Part shown: piece by piece, positions 18,814-29,500 of the stretch
Layout: the number at the start of each line of letters is the position of its first letter
How positions within the stretch are numbered: the stretch's first letter is position 1
NCBI RefSeq assembly: GCF_036322805.1
Contig: NZ_AP027272.1
Coordinates: 1,612,001-1,676,000, forward strand
Direction: 5' to 3'
Length of the DNA: 64,000 nt
Source: Planctobacterium marinum
Lineage (GTDB): Bacteria; Pseudomonadota; Gammaproteobacteria; Enterobacterales; Alteromonadaceae
The notes under the pieces: generated by a model
Told to the model about the DNA's origin: nothing
Database searches by the model: none
The model's input: only the letters and a program-made list of their open reading frames with translations
Program-made: the position numbers and the translations under genes

Positions 18814-19434
18814 ATGAAAAAATTATTAATTGTTTCAACAATCCCGTTATTGCTGGCCGTATCCGGGTGTCAGTCCACCACAAAATACGTCTCTGCCAAT
18901 GATAAAGACACTGTGGTAATGGGGCTTTCTCAGCGAGACTTTGATGCTGCAGCAAGTCAAGCTTTGGATGACATTATTGCCAGCCCTCTATTGGTTCACC
19001 CTGATGCAGATAAAGGCGGACGCTATATTTTGTCTATTTACAATATCATCAACGATACAACACAGCGTATCGATACTGACCAGTTGGTGAAAAAAATACG
19101 CGTCGGCTTGCTTAATAGTGGCAAATTCCTGACCACAACCGCTGTTAGTTTTACTGGCGCAGGTCCGGAGGACAGCAGTACTGCTAAATCACGTGAGCTA
19201 CAAAATTCCAGTTTGATGAATCAGAATACCACCAAAAAAGATGGTCAGGTATACGCTCCTGATTTCAGCTTAAGTGGCAAAATTATCCAGCGCAATAGCA
19301 AGGTTAGTAGTTCTAAACAGCTCGTGGAATATTATTTCCAGCTAACCATGACTCAACTTGATACCGGTCTGGCGTATTGGGAAGGAGAGTATCCGATTGC
19401 AAAAACCGGACGTAATGATTCGGTATCCTGGTAA
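18814..19434 (+). CDS. LpoB-like lipoprotein
   Basis: A 206-residue lipoprotein with lipobox LAVSGC. After a short linker it shows the LpoB-type fold: FDAAASQALDDIIAS, GRYILSIYNIINDT, IDTDQLVKKIRVGLLNSGKF and YAPDFSLSGKI. E. coli LpoB activates the peptidoglycan synthase PBP1B from the outer membrane. This protein is a relative, and whether it acts on a penicillin-binding protein is not shown. The gene is followed by a hairpin terminator at 19445-19470, so part of the transcript may stop here before the next two genes. Confidence 0.78.
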   Translation: MKKLLIVSTIPLLLAVSGCQSTTKYVSANDKDTVVMGLSQRDFDAAASQALDDIIASPLLVHPDADKGGRYILSIYNIINDTTQRIDTDQLVKKIRVGLLNSGKFLTTTAVSFTGAGPEDSSTAKSRELQNSSLMNQNTTKKDGQVYAPDFSLSGKIIQRNSKVSSSKQLVEYYFQLTMTQLDTGLAYWEGEYPIAKTGRNDSVSW

Positions 19435-19444
19435 TCATACCTAG

Positions 19445-19470
19445 AGAAAAAGGCCGGTTTGGCCTTTTTC
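19445..19470 (+). terminator. intra-operon terminator
   Basis: Stem GAAAAAGGCC / GGCCTTTTTC around GGTTT, ending in Ts. It lies between the LpoB-like gene and the next co-directional gene, and would set a higher expression level for the first two genes. Confidence 0.85.
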
Positions 19471-19498
19471 TATTTATAAATGGAATTAAGGAACGCTT

Positions 19499-20923
19499 AT
19501 GTATCGTGCAAAAAATTTATTAATCCTGCTCTCTGGGGTTTACTGCTTTTCGTTTACAAGTCCGCTATTGGCTCAAGGTACGGCCGAAGCTGCAGAAATC
19601 CTGGATATTGTCATGGTGGAAGAACAGGCGCAGCAACCAGCGGCAACCAGTGAAGAGGTTATTGAAGCGCAAGAGGAAAGGCCTGCTGATGCAGCTGCCT
19701 ACGTCGATGAGAAAGCCCAGCAATATATTATGAGTAAGCGACGCAAGTTCGCGACTCAAAATAAACAAGTGTTTATGCATGCAGGGACAGCCATTATCAG
19801 TTTAAGACCGACTGAAGCATCATGGGGTGACGCCCGGGTTCTTGCCTATACCGAAGCGATGCAAAAAGCGCGTGAAGCGATGCTTAAGCAGCTTTATACC
19901 AGTGTTGCTGCCGAAACCATTCGGAAAAGTTTTAAGTCCAATCAGTTACCTGAGTTCAGTCAGGAAGAAATTCAAACCCAAAGTAAGTTTGTGGCCCTTT
20001 TGGATAAGCTTACTGCACTTGCCAGTGCCACAATCGACAACGAATTAGTTGAGTTGGGCATTGATCCCCAAGAATACGACGCTGCACCACCGACAAAGCG
20101 CAAAACCATGATGCAAAAAGCTATCACCCAAACGGTAAAAACGGTATCACAAGGTGACATTACGGGCACACAAATCATGAAGTCTTACGAGAAGACTGAC
20201 AGCAACGGCAATACTGCTGTATCGGTGGTTATTGCCACGTCCAACAAGAAAAAGAATTTTTTGGCTTCTTTGCGTAAGAGCAAAGGCAATATAGCGCCGG
20301 AACCTGGTAAGGCCAAAATGCCTGTCTTAGATTATCTGGATAAACATCAAGATAATCTGATGTATCAAATTGGCACTAAAATTCATTGGGACGAAAAAGG
20401 CTACCCAGTGCTTCTGTCATTTGGTATGGCTGGTAATGATTGTAATCCAGCCGACTATGAAGAATGTGTTGATAACAGGGAGTTCAGCTATCTTGATGCG
20501 GAATTGAATGCGTTTGCACATATAGCTGAAACATACAACCTGGTGGGACGGGTAGAAGCATCAAGCAGTAACACCAGCGATAAATCCAGAACAGCAACGG
20601 CCATCCTCAATGACTCTAACGAAACCGAAACTCAAGAGCAGACAGTAGCTAAAGTGATCAAAGAAATTAGCCAGATGTCAAAAGTTACCTCTTCGGTGAA
20701 AGGTTTAGTGGGGTTGCAACAGGTCAAGCGTTGGAGTAGTAAGCACCCTGTAACCAATCGTGAGGTGAATGGTGTTGTTTTAATGTGGCATCCGTTAACA
20801 GAACAAGAGACACGTGCCTTTAAAAGCAATAAAGAGCTGAAAAGGAGCAATCACTCTGGCACAAAAGCGACAATTACCCCGGTTTCCGGTGAAAGTGATG
20901 GAGCAGATGATGAAGACTTTTAA
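19499..20923 (+). CDS. uncharacterised exported protein of the envelope operon
   Basis: A 474-residue protein with a signal peptide (NLLILLSGVYCFSFTSPLLA) and an acidic N-terminal segment, then long helical and mixed regions. The motif WGDARVLAYTEAMQKAREAM near residue 110 resembles the repeated-helix portion of LPP20/Lpp-type or CsgG-associated proteins. No enzyme motif is visible. AAGGAA is a good ribosome-binding site. It overlaps the next gene and is conserved in similar company, as far as I recall, so I treat it as a functional partner of the CsgG-domain protein. Confidence in the gene is high; its function is unknown. Confidence 0.7.
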   Translation: MYRAKNLLILLSGVYCFSFTSPLLAQGTAEAAEILDIVMVEEQAQQPAATSEEVIEAQEERPADAAAYVDEKAQQYIMSKRRKFATQNKQVFMHAGTAIISLRPTEASWGDARVLAYTEAMQKAREAMLKQLYTSVAAETIRKSFKSNQLPEFSQEEIQTQSKFVALLDKLTALASATIDNELVELGIDPQEYDAAPPTKRKTMMQKAITQTVKTVSQGDITGTQIMKSYEKTDSNGNTAVSVVIATSNKKKNFLASLRKSKGNIAPEPGKAKMPVLDYLDKHQDNLMYQIGTKIHWDEKGYPVLLSFGMAGNDCNPADYEECVDNREFSYLDAELNAFAHIAETYNLVGRVEASSSNTSDKSRTATAILNDSNETETQEQTVAKVIKEISQMSKVTSSVKGLVGLQQVKRWSSKHPVTNREVNGVVLMWHPLTEQETRAFKSNKELKRSNHSGTKATITPVSGESDGADDEDF

Positions 20924-22136
20924 GTTTTTGGTGCTACTCGTTTCGCTAATAGGAATGAATCAGGCACTAGCTAAAGATGTTGCTGTTGAGCTAACTGCTC
21001 GTGGAATGACTGAAGAAATCGCCATAGAGCGAGGTTTGACTCGAGCTATCTCTCAGGTTCACGGGGTTGATGTCGACAGTCGCTCATGGCGTTTGGCTAA
21101 TAAACTGAAAGTTAACGGTGAGTCCAATACCGTTGTGGCGATGGAAAACATCACTAGGATGAAAACCCGGGGGCAGATTAAAAGTTACGAAGTTCTCAGT
21201 AGCTTTTGTGAAGATGAATGCGAAGTAGAAATGCGGGTCATCGTTCCCAAGTATACGAGTCCCGGTCTATCACCGGATAAAAGACGCAAGCTCGTAGTGG
21301 CGCCATTTGATGGAAGATTTGGTAAAGAGTTTTCTGACAACCTGCAAACTCACCTTGTGCAATCAAGACGTTTTGCCGTATTGGACAGAGAGCACGACAC
21401 TGAATATCAGAAAGAGAAAGCACTGTTGTTGAGTCCTGATACGGGATTAAATGAAAAAGTGCGCCTTTCACAAGTACTTGGACTGGATTACCTGGTAGTA
21501 GGAGAGGTATCGTTTTTTGATGACTCCCGAACCGAGTTCAACCAGTTCACTGGGGAGCGCAGCGATATTGAGGCCTTTAACAGTGAAGTGAATTATAAGA
21601 TCATCAATCTCTCCACCCGACAAGTTAAATGGCAAGACAAGACGATACTCGAAACTGATATTGCTGATTTGGAGACGGCTTCTCGAGTTTCCAGGGATAT
21701 TATCAATGCTATTTACCCGCTAAAAATCGTCTCTAATAGCCATAATGCTGTCGTGTTGAATCAAGGTGGTAAGAGCCTCGAAGTAGGCGAGGTGTTTGAC
21801 GTTTTCGTGCTTGGTGAAAAACTCATTGATCCCTATACAAAAGAGTCTCTTGGTTACATGGAAATTCCAGTGGGGCAGATTGCCATTAACAGGGTTACAG
21901 CAAAAGTATCTTATGGCTCCGTTGTTGAGGGAAGTATTGCCGATATGGTGAAAGGATCGATTGTTCGTTTGAACACCGATGAGGTATACCAAGACGAGTT
22001 GGTACCCGTGGCTGTTGGGTCTGATAAGGAGCACAAACCTGCTGCGTCTGGTGGGATTATTTTGCCTGCTGCTAATAAAAAGTCGGAACCTAAACCTTCA
22101 CCGCAAGGTGGCGTGATCATCGACGACCAAAACTGA
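20910..22136 (+). CDS. CsgG-domain exported protein
   Basis: A 408-residue protein; the second of two adjacent ATGs (20907, 20910) is favoured because GGAG at 20900-20903 is then 6 bp away. It has a signal peptide (FKFLVLLVSLIGMNQALA). The CsgG-type region spans about residues 125-270, with KLVVAPFDGRFGKEFSDNLQ, RRFAVLDRE and LGLDYLVVGEVSFFDD. A C-terminal part with a beta-rich ALxxG-like segment (KSLEVGEVFDVF) follows. Unlike curli CsgG there is no lipobox, and no curlin genes are present. It overlaps the previous gene by 14 bp. It may form or assist an outer-membrane or peptidoglycan-linked complex with the three genes before it. Confidence 0.78.
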   Translation: MKTFKFLVLLVSLIGMNQALAKDVAVELTARGMTEEIAIERGLTRAISQVHGVDVDSRSWRLANKLKVNGESNTVVAMENITRMKTRGQIKSYEVLSSFCEDECEVEMRVIVPKYTSPGLSPDKRRKLVVAPFDGRFGKEFSDNLQTHLVQSRRFAVLDREHDTEYQKEKALLLSPDTGLNEKVRLSQVLGLDYLVVGEVSFFDDSRTEFNQFTGERSDIEAFNSEVNYKIINLSTRQVKWQDKTILETDIADLETASRVSRDIINAIYPLKIVSNSHNAVVLNQGGKSLEVGEVFDVFVLGEKLIDPYTKESLGYMEIPVGQIAINRVTAKVSYGSVVEGSIADMVKGSIVRLNTDEVYQDELVPVAVGSDKEHKPAASGGIILPAANKKSEPKPSPQGGVIIDDQN

Positions 22137-22157
22137 CTTCAAACTTGATGAAATTAG

Positions 22158-22200
22158 GTGCTCATCACGGTTGCGGACAAACCACAGTGGTGATGAGTAC
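22158..22200 (+). terminator. possible hairpin terminator after the CsgG-domain gene
   Basis: Stem CTCATCAC (22161-22168) / GTGATGAG (22190-22197), extended by an outer GT/AC pair past one mismatch, with a 21-nt loop. No T-run follows, so this is weak as an intrinsic terminator. The remaining gap to 22379 shows no gene. Confidence 0.35.
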
Positions 22201-22379
22201 CATTCGGATAAATTCCACGTGCGATAGGAATAACTTCACTTCCTAAGTCGTCTTCTTCAAAATAATCATCACTGAAACAGTAAGTTAGCGCGTAGTTCTA
22301 GTTTATAGACTGACGCTTCTTTGAACCAGGCTATGCTTATTTCAAGTATTTTCACAATTTGAACCAGAGAATTTTCGCT

Positions 22380-25300
22380 ATGGAAAAATTAACCCTCAGC
22401 GCACTCGTGTTGGCTACATCGTTAATGAGTTCGGGTGTGCATGCCAAGCAGTTTTGGCAGGATGCAAGCGCTAAGTTGCAGGTGACTGATGATAAGGTCA
22501 ATGCCAGAGCCTCAGATGCGCGTTATCTGCGTTTCCAACATGAAGATATGCGCAAGTATTTGATGCGCGGTGCAGTAACCTTTGAGCTCACTGTTCCTGC
22601 GCCGGATGGCAAAAACCTGATGCTAACTCTACAAGAAGATAGTGTTATGGCTCCGGGATTAGCGGCTAAATATCCGGGCATAAAATCCTATAAAGCCTTA
22701 GATTCACAAGGCGAACAGATTGGCCGCTTTAGTTATGGTCCGCAGGGCATTCATGGAATGTACCGTTACAAAGGTGATTGGGCATTCTTAGATCCTTATC
22801 AAACCAATCAGAAATCTCTGTATATCAGTTATTTGCGCAAAAATGCTCAACCTTTGCTGGAAGAAGGTTTTAAAGAAGACTTTTCTAAGCTGAGAAAAAG
22901 AGAGCACGAGGAAAGTGAACTCCACAGGGCTATGAGTGCCACAGGAGATACATTGCGTACCTATCGACTAGCCGTTTCAGCTGCCGCAGAATACACGGAG
23001 TTTCACGGTGGTACAGTGGAGACAGGTTTGGCTGCTGTTAATGCCATGGTAAACCGAGTTAACCAGGTATACCTGGTTGACCTGGCAGTGCAGTTTGAAT
23101 TAGTGGATGGCAATGATTCGTTAATTTTTACTGACGCCGAAGCGGATCCATTCAACAATAATACCGGAGATATTGATTTAAACGGTGATGTCATCGATGC
23201 AGCAATCGGTGCAGAAAACTATGACATTGGCCACATCGTTAATACTGCTGGAGGCGGATTAGCGGGCTTGGGAGTAGTCTGTACCAGTAGTAAGGCATCA
23301 GGAGTTACTGGTAGCCCATTCCCTACTAATGATGCTTTCTATATCGATTATGTGGCCCATGAAATTGGTCATCAATTTGGTGGAAATCATACCTTTAATG
23401 GCACAGCAGGTTCATGTAGCGGCAACCGAAATAGCAGTACCGCATGGGAACCGGGGAGCGGCAGCACGATAATGGGATACGCCAATATTTGCTCCGGGCA
23501 AGATATCCAGGAAGCGTCTGATGCCATTTTCCATATCGGTTCTATTGAGGAAATCCGTGAGTTCATTGATACCGGTGCTGGGGGCTCTTGTGGCACAGTA
23601 ACAAATCTAAACAATACCCAGCCGACTGTTGATGCCGGTAGTGATTACACCATCCCGGCAAATACCCCATTTACGCTAACGGGCTCGGGTAGCGACCCGG
23701 ATGGCGATACCTTGACCTATATCTGGGAACAGTTGGATACCGGCACATCTTCTTCCAGCCGGGACACTATGGTGGATAACGGAAACCGCCCATTGTTTCG
23801 TTCCTTCACTCCACAAACTGAGGCGAGTCGCACCTTTCCGCAACTCTCTGATATTGTTGCGGGAACAACAACCATCGGGGAAACCTATCCAACTACGTCG
23901 AGAGACTTAAATTTTCGCCTCACCGTGAGAGACAGCAATGGTGGTGTGGCGACTGATGCGATGGTACTAACCACAGTAACATCTGGCGCTGGGTTCAGTT
24001 TAATCACCCCAGATGCCAATAATGATTGGGAGGCAGGCAGACCATCACTGTTGTATTGGAATACGGGTGGTTCACAAAATGCTCCCATCAGTTGCGACAG
24101 TATCAACCTCGAAGTTACCAGTAATAACAGCGTTTCGTTTAGCACTCTTGAACAGAATATTGAAAATGACGGTGTAGCCGTCATTACTGCGCCAGCGGAA
24201 ACTGGCAATTTACGCTTTAAGTTAAATTGTGCAAATAACGTATTTTTCACCCTGTCAGAACAATCCATTGCAATCGTTGAGGCTACCAGTGTCGATACAG
24301 ACGGCGACGGTATGCCCGATAGTTTTGAAACAGAGAATGGTCTGAATACAAATGACGCCTCGGACGCGAACGGTGATCTGGACGGTGACGGCTTAACTAA
24401 TCTCGAAGAAGCCTTGTTTGGTATAGATATCAACAGTAGCGATTCAGATAGTGACGGCGTGCCTGATAGTTTTGAGGTGAGCAATTTTTTACAGCCCGGA
24501 GATGCTTCGGATGCGAGTGCCGATGCCGATGGGGACGGGGTCTCAAATTTGGATGAATACCTGGCAGGTACTGATCCTAATGACGCTTCCTCAAATCCTT
24601 TCTTAAGCGAGGTGAGTTATGATATTGAAACTGATGCGGAGCTTGCCCGCTTTGCGCTAGCAGGCAGCAATGCCTGGACTGTGGTTGATAATGATGCTTC
24701 ATCGGGCTCAAACAGTTTGCAGTCTGCCGATATCGATGACAATGAGACATCCAGTCTCACACTCATGGATGTAACCGGAGCTGGTACAGTCAGCTTTGAT
24801 GCCAGGGTATCTTCTGAGGAGGGATGGGATTACCTGGTGGTTTACCTGGATGGTTCTGAAGTTACAAGGTTATCGGGGATCCTTGATTGGCAAACCTACA
24901 GTTTTGATGTCACTGCGGGAGCTCATATCATAAGCTGGCAGTATGAAAAAGATGGAAGTATTAGTTCAGGTGATGACACCGCCTGGGTAGATAACATCTC
25001 ATTACCTATCAGTACTCAAACCTATATTTCTGCTCCAGATGACGTAGCTACGACAGGTCCGTTTGGATTTGAATCAACTTCAGGCTTGGATAACTGGACT
25101 CTCAATGATTGGGGGTTTGCCACAGGGTCAGCTCAGGAGGGAAACTTCAGCCTAGGCTCAGGCGTTATAGGAAATAGTGCTAGCTCCTCTGTGAGTTATA
25201 CGGGAACTTTTGTAGCGGGGACATTAAGCTTTTATGTTAAAACCTCCACAGAAGAAAGTGCTGATTATCTGAAGTTTTATGTTGATAATGAGCTTGTAGA

Positions 25301-26354
25301 CAGTTGGTCTGGCGAAAATGACTTTGAAGAGGTAAATCACACCTTGACCGCCGGTACACACACCTTGACCTGGACTTACACTAAGGATGGAAGCATTCTA
25401 CGAGGTGATGACAGAGTTTATATTGATAACGTATCCTTACCTGCTACGTCTTCTGAGGTGGCTTTTGATGCGGTGCCTTTTGATTACGACGGAGACGGCA
25501 AAGCGGATGTGGGTGTGCGTCGTCCCTCTAATTATCATCAATACATTAGCGGCTCCTCTGATGGTGAAATCATACGCGAACAGTTTGGTCGCGCTTTAAA
25601 TGACATTCCGGTATCGGGAGATTTTGATGGAGATGGTATTGCCGATGTGGCAGTGCGTCGTCCATCTAACCAGTTCTGGTATATCAAGAACAGCTCCGAT
25701 GGAGCAATTCAGCGCTTTAACTTTGGTTTGCAGGCGGAAGATATTCCGGTACCTGCGGATTACGATGGTGATGGTATTACTGATATTGCGGTGCGCCGCC
25801 CCTCTAATCAATTCTGGTACATCAAAAATAGCTCTGATGGTGAAATTCAACGTTTTAATTTTGGGTTACAGGAAACAGATATCCCTGTACCTGCCGACTA
25901 TGACGGAGATGGTATTACCGATATTGCGGTGCGTCGTCCGTCGAACTTTACCTGGTACATTTTGCGTTCCAGTGATGGTGAAATAGAGCGCAAGGTATTT
26001 GGTCGAGATGTGGATGATATCCCTGTGCCGGCGGATTACGATGGTGATGGCAAAGCAGACGTGGCAGTGCGTCGTGCCTCCAATCAAATGTTCTATATTC
26101 TGAACAGCTCCGATAATGAGATCCAGCGAATAAACTTTGGACAGCAGGCACAGGACATTCCCATCGTGGCGGATTATGATGGCGATGGCAAAGCGGATGT
26201 TGCCGTGCGTCGTCCATCAACGCAATTTCAGTATATTCTGCGCAGCAGTGATGGTGAAATCGAACGTTTGCAGTTCGGTCGAAATTCTGGCGATATTCCA
26301 TTGGCAGGACCGATACTCACCCGTATGTCGATGGCTGAGAATGCCAGCAATTAA
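22380..26354 (+). CDS. secreted metzincin metalloprotease with C-terminal DxDxDG repeat module
   Basis: The ATG at 22380 gives a 1324-residue protein with a signal peptide (TLSALVLATSLMSSGVHA). A propeptide (to about residue 190) precedes a reprolysin-like catalytic domain with zinc motif HEIGHQFGGNH (His327, Glu328, His331, His337) and Met-turn IMGYAN. Next come a PKD-like region, thrombospondin type 3 calcium repeats (about 639-740, for example DTDGDGMPDSFE), two MAM- or lectin-like beta domains and six 46-residue repeats starting DYDGDGKADVGVRRPS. Such enzymes degrade extracellular protein and probably leave by type II secretion. The last 910 bp, including the terminator, are almost identical to those of the next gene. 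Confidence 0.88.
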   Translation: MEKLTLSALVLATSLMSSGVHAKQFWQDASAKLQVTDDKVNARASDARYLRFQHEDMRKYLMRGAVTFELTVPAPDGKNLMLTLQEDSVMAPGLAAKYPGIKSYKALDSQGEQIGRFSYGPQGIHGMYRYKGDWAFLDPYQTNQKSLYISYLRKNAQPLLEEGFKEDFSKLRKREHEESELHRAMSATGDTLRTYRLAVSAAAEYTEFHGGTVETGLAAVNAMVNRVNQVYLVDLAVQFELVDGNDSLIFTDAEADPFNNNTGDIDLNGDVIDAAIGAENYDIGHIVNTAGGGLAGLGVVCTSSKASGVTGSPFPTNDAFYIDYVAHEIGHQFGGNHTFNGTAGSCSGNRNSSTAWEPGSGSTIMGYANICSGQDIQEASDAIFHIGSIEEIREFIDTGAGGSCGTVTNLNNTQPTVDAGSDYTIPANTPFTLTGSGSDPDGDTLTYIWEQLDTGTSSSSRDTMVDNGNRPLFRSFTPQTEASRTFPQLSDIVAGTTTIGETYPTTSRDLNFRLTVRDSNGGVATDAMVLTTVTSGAGFSLITPDANNDWEAGRPSLLYWNTGGSQNAPISCDSINLEVTSNNSVSFSTLEQNIENDGVAVITAPAETGNLRFKLNCANNVFFTLSEQSIAIVEATSVDTDGDGMPDSFETENGLNTNDASDANGDLDGDGLTNLEEALFGIDINSSDSDSDGVPDSFEVSNFLQPGDASDASADADGDGVSNLDEYLAGTDPNDASSNPFLSEVSYDIETDAELARFALAGSNAWTVVDNDASSGSNSLQSADIDDNETSSLTLMDVTGAGTVSFDARVSSEEGWDYLVVYLDGSEVTRLSGILDWQTYSFDVTAGAHIISWQYEKDGSISSGDDTAWVDNISLPISTQTYISAPDDVATTGPFGFESTSGLDNWTLNDWGFATGSAQEGNFSLGSGVIGNSASSSVSYTGTFVAGTLSFYVKTSTEESADYLKFYVDNELVDSWSGENDFEEVNHTLTAGTHTLTWTYTKDGSILRGDDRVYIDNVSLPATSSEVAFDAVPFDYDGDGKADVGVRRPSNYHQYISGSSDGEIIREQFGRALNDIPVSGDFDGDGIADVAVRRPSNQFWYIKNSSDGAIQRFNFGLQAEDIPVPADYDGDGITDIAVRRPSNQFWYIKNSSDGEIQRFNFGLQETDIPVPADYDGDGITDIAVRRPSNFTWYILRSSDGEIERKVFGRDVDDIPVPADYDGDGKADVAVRRASNQMFYILNSSDNEIQRINFGQQAQDIPIVADYDGDGKADVAVRRPSTQFQYILRSSDGEIERLQFGRNSGDIPLAGPILTRMSMAENASN

Positions 26355-26390
26355 CAGGTTTCTAAAGGCCGCAGATAAGCGGCCTTTTTA
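25481..26390 (+). repeat. 910-bp direct repeat, copy 1 (repeat module, stop and terminator)
   Basis: Aligns without gaps to 30131-31040 with six substitutions (25574, 25616, 26011, 26042, 26162, 26165), 99.3% identity. Two of the six change the protein (I to M, V to E). The match begins abruptly at the first DYDGDG motif and ends just after the terminator. It contains six tandem 138-bp units. Confidence 0.95.
26364..26390 (+). terminator. intrinsic terminator of the metalloprotease gene
   Basis: Stem AAAGGCCGC / GCGGCCTTT around AGATAA, then Ts. An identical copy lies at 31014-31040. Confidence 0.9.
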
Positions 26391-26477
26391 TTAATTGACA
26401 TCAACCAAGGTTAAAAAATAGTCAGCTATCTATATGATTTAAAACAATAATTTTTTGATTGTTTTGATGTGTTTTTG

Positions 26478-26506
26478 TGGACAGACCAGTGCCGCTTGCC
26501 TATATT
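26478..26506 (+). promoter_or_regulatory. sigma-70 promoter of the subtilase gene
   Basis: TGGACA at 26478-26483, 17-bp spacer, TATATT at 26501-26506; the gene starts 38 bp further on. The surrounding gap holds nothing else. Confidence 0.6.
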
Positions 26507-26543
26507 GTGTGACGCAAAAAATAGCCAATTAAGGATGGATTTG

Positions 26544-29500
26544 ATGTTACAAGGCAATAAGTTGTGTGCAATTGCTGTTGCAATTAGTGCTGGATTATCC
26601 AGTTCAGCTATATCTCAGCCCTTGGTTTTCGAAAAAGTTTCAACACTGCCAATCACTCACAGTAGCTCACGAATTGTTGCGGCCCCCGGCGCTGCAGCAA
26701 TAACGCAGCTGACTCGATATCAGGTTGCTCAATTTATTATTGAATTGCACGACCAACCGCTAGTCACTACCCGCAAAATTGCATCTGCAAGAGCGGGTAA
26801 GGGCAGTACAGCCAAAGGCCACATTCGAAACGCTATTGAGCAACAACGCAAAGCGATAGGCGATGCGCAGCAGCGTCTGATTGATGAATTGCAACAGAAA
26901 GACCTTGTACAAAAAGTCCTGCGTAAGAATCAGAAAATACACAATTCCATTGTGGTTGAAGCTGATTGGCGTGATATCCGGTATCTGACCAATCATACTG
27001 CAGTAAAGTCTATTCAACCGGTGAGAGTTGTACAAAAGCTGCTGCACGAAAGCACTTCCCTGATAAATGCCGATGAGGCCTGGTCACTTACGGATAGTGA
27101 AAATCAGAATCTGACGGGCACTGGGATCACCGTGGCCATTATGGATACCGGCGTCGACTATAACCATGCAGACTTGGGTGGTTGTCTTGGGGCCGAATGC
27201 AAAGTTATTGGAGGCTATGACTTCGTAGAACAAGATGAAGATCCTATGGATGTCGACGGCCATGGCACTCATGTCGCCGGTATTGTAGCTGCAAGTGGCA
27301 GTGTGACAGGCGTTGCACCCGGGGCTTCGATTATGGCACTCAGGGTATTAGATGATGAGGGCTTTGGCAGCACGTCGGATATCATTGCTGCATTAGAGTA
27401 TGCCGTAGATCCTGACGGAGACCTACTCACAGATGATGCTCCTGATATTATTAATATGAGCCTTGGGGCTCCGGGTGACTTTGAGTCGGCAACCAGTGTT
27501 GCAGTGAACAATACCGTGGATGCCGGTATTGTCGTTGTGGCAGCTGCTGGCAATTACGCCGGTTACGGTGATATTGCTGCACTGTCCCCTTCTTCGGCGC
27601 TCAATGCTATTACGGTCTCTTCCAGCACCAAAGAAGACACAATTTCCGGTTTTACTTCCAGAGGTGGTGGTGCCAGTTATCAGCAACTAAAACCAGAGAT
27701 TATCGCACCGGGCTCAGATATTGTCTCATTAGAGGTGGACGGTGGAACGCTGTCTTTGAGTGGCACGAGTATGGCGGCACCACATGTTGCCGGTGCGGCA
27801 GCAATTTTGAAACAAAACTATCCTGAAGCTTCACCGGCAGAAATCAAAGCCAGATTGATAACCTCAGCGGTAGATATCGGCGCTGATCCCTATACTCAGG
27901 GGTACGGTCGTTTGGATGTAACGGCAGCGTTAGCGCAAACGGTTTTGCTTATTGATGCCGGATTAGCCTTCGGAAGGGTGGACGATACCTTGAACGAGGT
28001 CGAGTACTCTGCCTTTGTAGAACTGCAAAACGACAGTAATTCAGAGGTGAATTTCGATATCAGCTTACCACAAGCTATGCCTGAGCAGGTGAGCATTCAG
28101 CTTGAACAGTCCAGCATCCAGGTTCCTGCAAATGAGACGGTGCGCCTGGAATTTACGGTACTGGTGAGTTCACCCGGTGAAATCGAAACCCCTAACAACG
28201 TATCAACCAGTTATTTTGACCTGCTTAGCTTTTCTTCTGAGGAGCAAACTATATCAGTTCCGGTGACGCTTGAGAGAGGCTACAGACTGAGCCTCACCCA
28301 CGACGGTTTGAACCCGGCTGGTTTATCGGTTGACAGTGTTGACGGTATTAGCTTCGCGTTTGACTATATTTTTCCTGAAGAAACACGAACAATTTTTACA
28401 CCCGAAACAAAGCTATATATCCGGGTTGAACATGAGCTTGAGGAGTCAGAGATATCACACCTCGATATCCCAGGTCGAGAAGATGGAATTAAAACATATG
28501 TCGAGGGCTATGAAGAACATGTGGTAGATATGGACGGAAGTTATAGTATCAACCTCTCACCCTCTAATTTAACTCATCTTGTGGGATTAGCTGAAGCCAA
28601 AAATCGAGCAGGGGAAGACGTTTTAACCACGGCATTGTCGAATAATACCAACCTGTTCAGCTTCATCCAGTTCAGCAATGAGGTTGGCGCGTTGAGTGTA
28701 GAGTATCGCAGCCAGATATTTTTCGATTCACTAGATGCAGAGAAACAAACCGCCAGTTATCTGGCATTGGGAAATCTGTCCGATGAGATAGATTCCCGCT
28801 TTGAAGACAACGTTCGCTTCCCTGAGTTGCGAAGCCAGGACTCCGATACCTTTGTACAGATGGTATACGATCTCAATGATACACAGGATTTGTTGTTATC
28901 TTTCGAGGAAGGACTTAAATCTGAGATTACCTTTAGTGGGTTCAGTGGTTCCGGTACCCCTTTTGTTGCCGCTGATCTGGCTGATAACTCGTTTACTTTA
29001 CCTGTTTTTTACTTTGCCACGGATAAAGATGTTGTACATTTTACGCAGTTAACCTCTTCTACATTTGGGGGAGTGAGTGCGCGGTTGCATTTAGGTAACC
29101 AGAGCGAATCGGGAACAGGCTGGTTGACTCCGGCTGCTACCAGTCAAGACTTGAGTTTTACCAACTCAGCGGAAGAAAGCGTCTATGCAATAAATGTCAA
29201 TGAGGACCAATCTTATGAATTTGCTAATTCAGGGCTTACCTTGAGTAAACCTATAGAAGTTTGGACCAACTACATTATGGCTCTCAGAGGGTTTCATTTT
29301 AGTAACGGGAGCGGTCAGACATTTCACTCTGGCTTGCAGGCCAATTACAGAGTCAGTTGTGAAAGTGGAGAAAGCATAGATGGTCTTTACGACGCTGAAA
29401 ATTATTTATTCGTAACTACAGCGGGTTGCGATGCAACGGGTATCGCGTTTACCTGGCAAACTGATTTGCAAGGGGAGAGTTATTCAAGTTCAGCGACTTA

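Noticed and set aside
23885-24484. 199-codon frame antisense to the metalloprotease gene
   Set aside because: Ser/Leu-rich shadow of the plus-strand calcium repeats; no supporting features.
25596-26301. Open frames on the opposite strand of the repeat module (also at 30264-30951)
   Set aside because: They mirror the periodic codon pattern of the real repeats and have no start signals.
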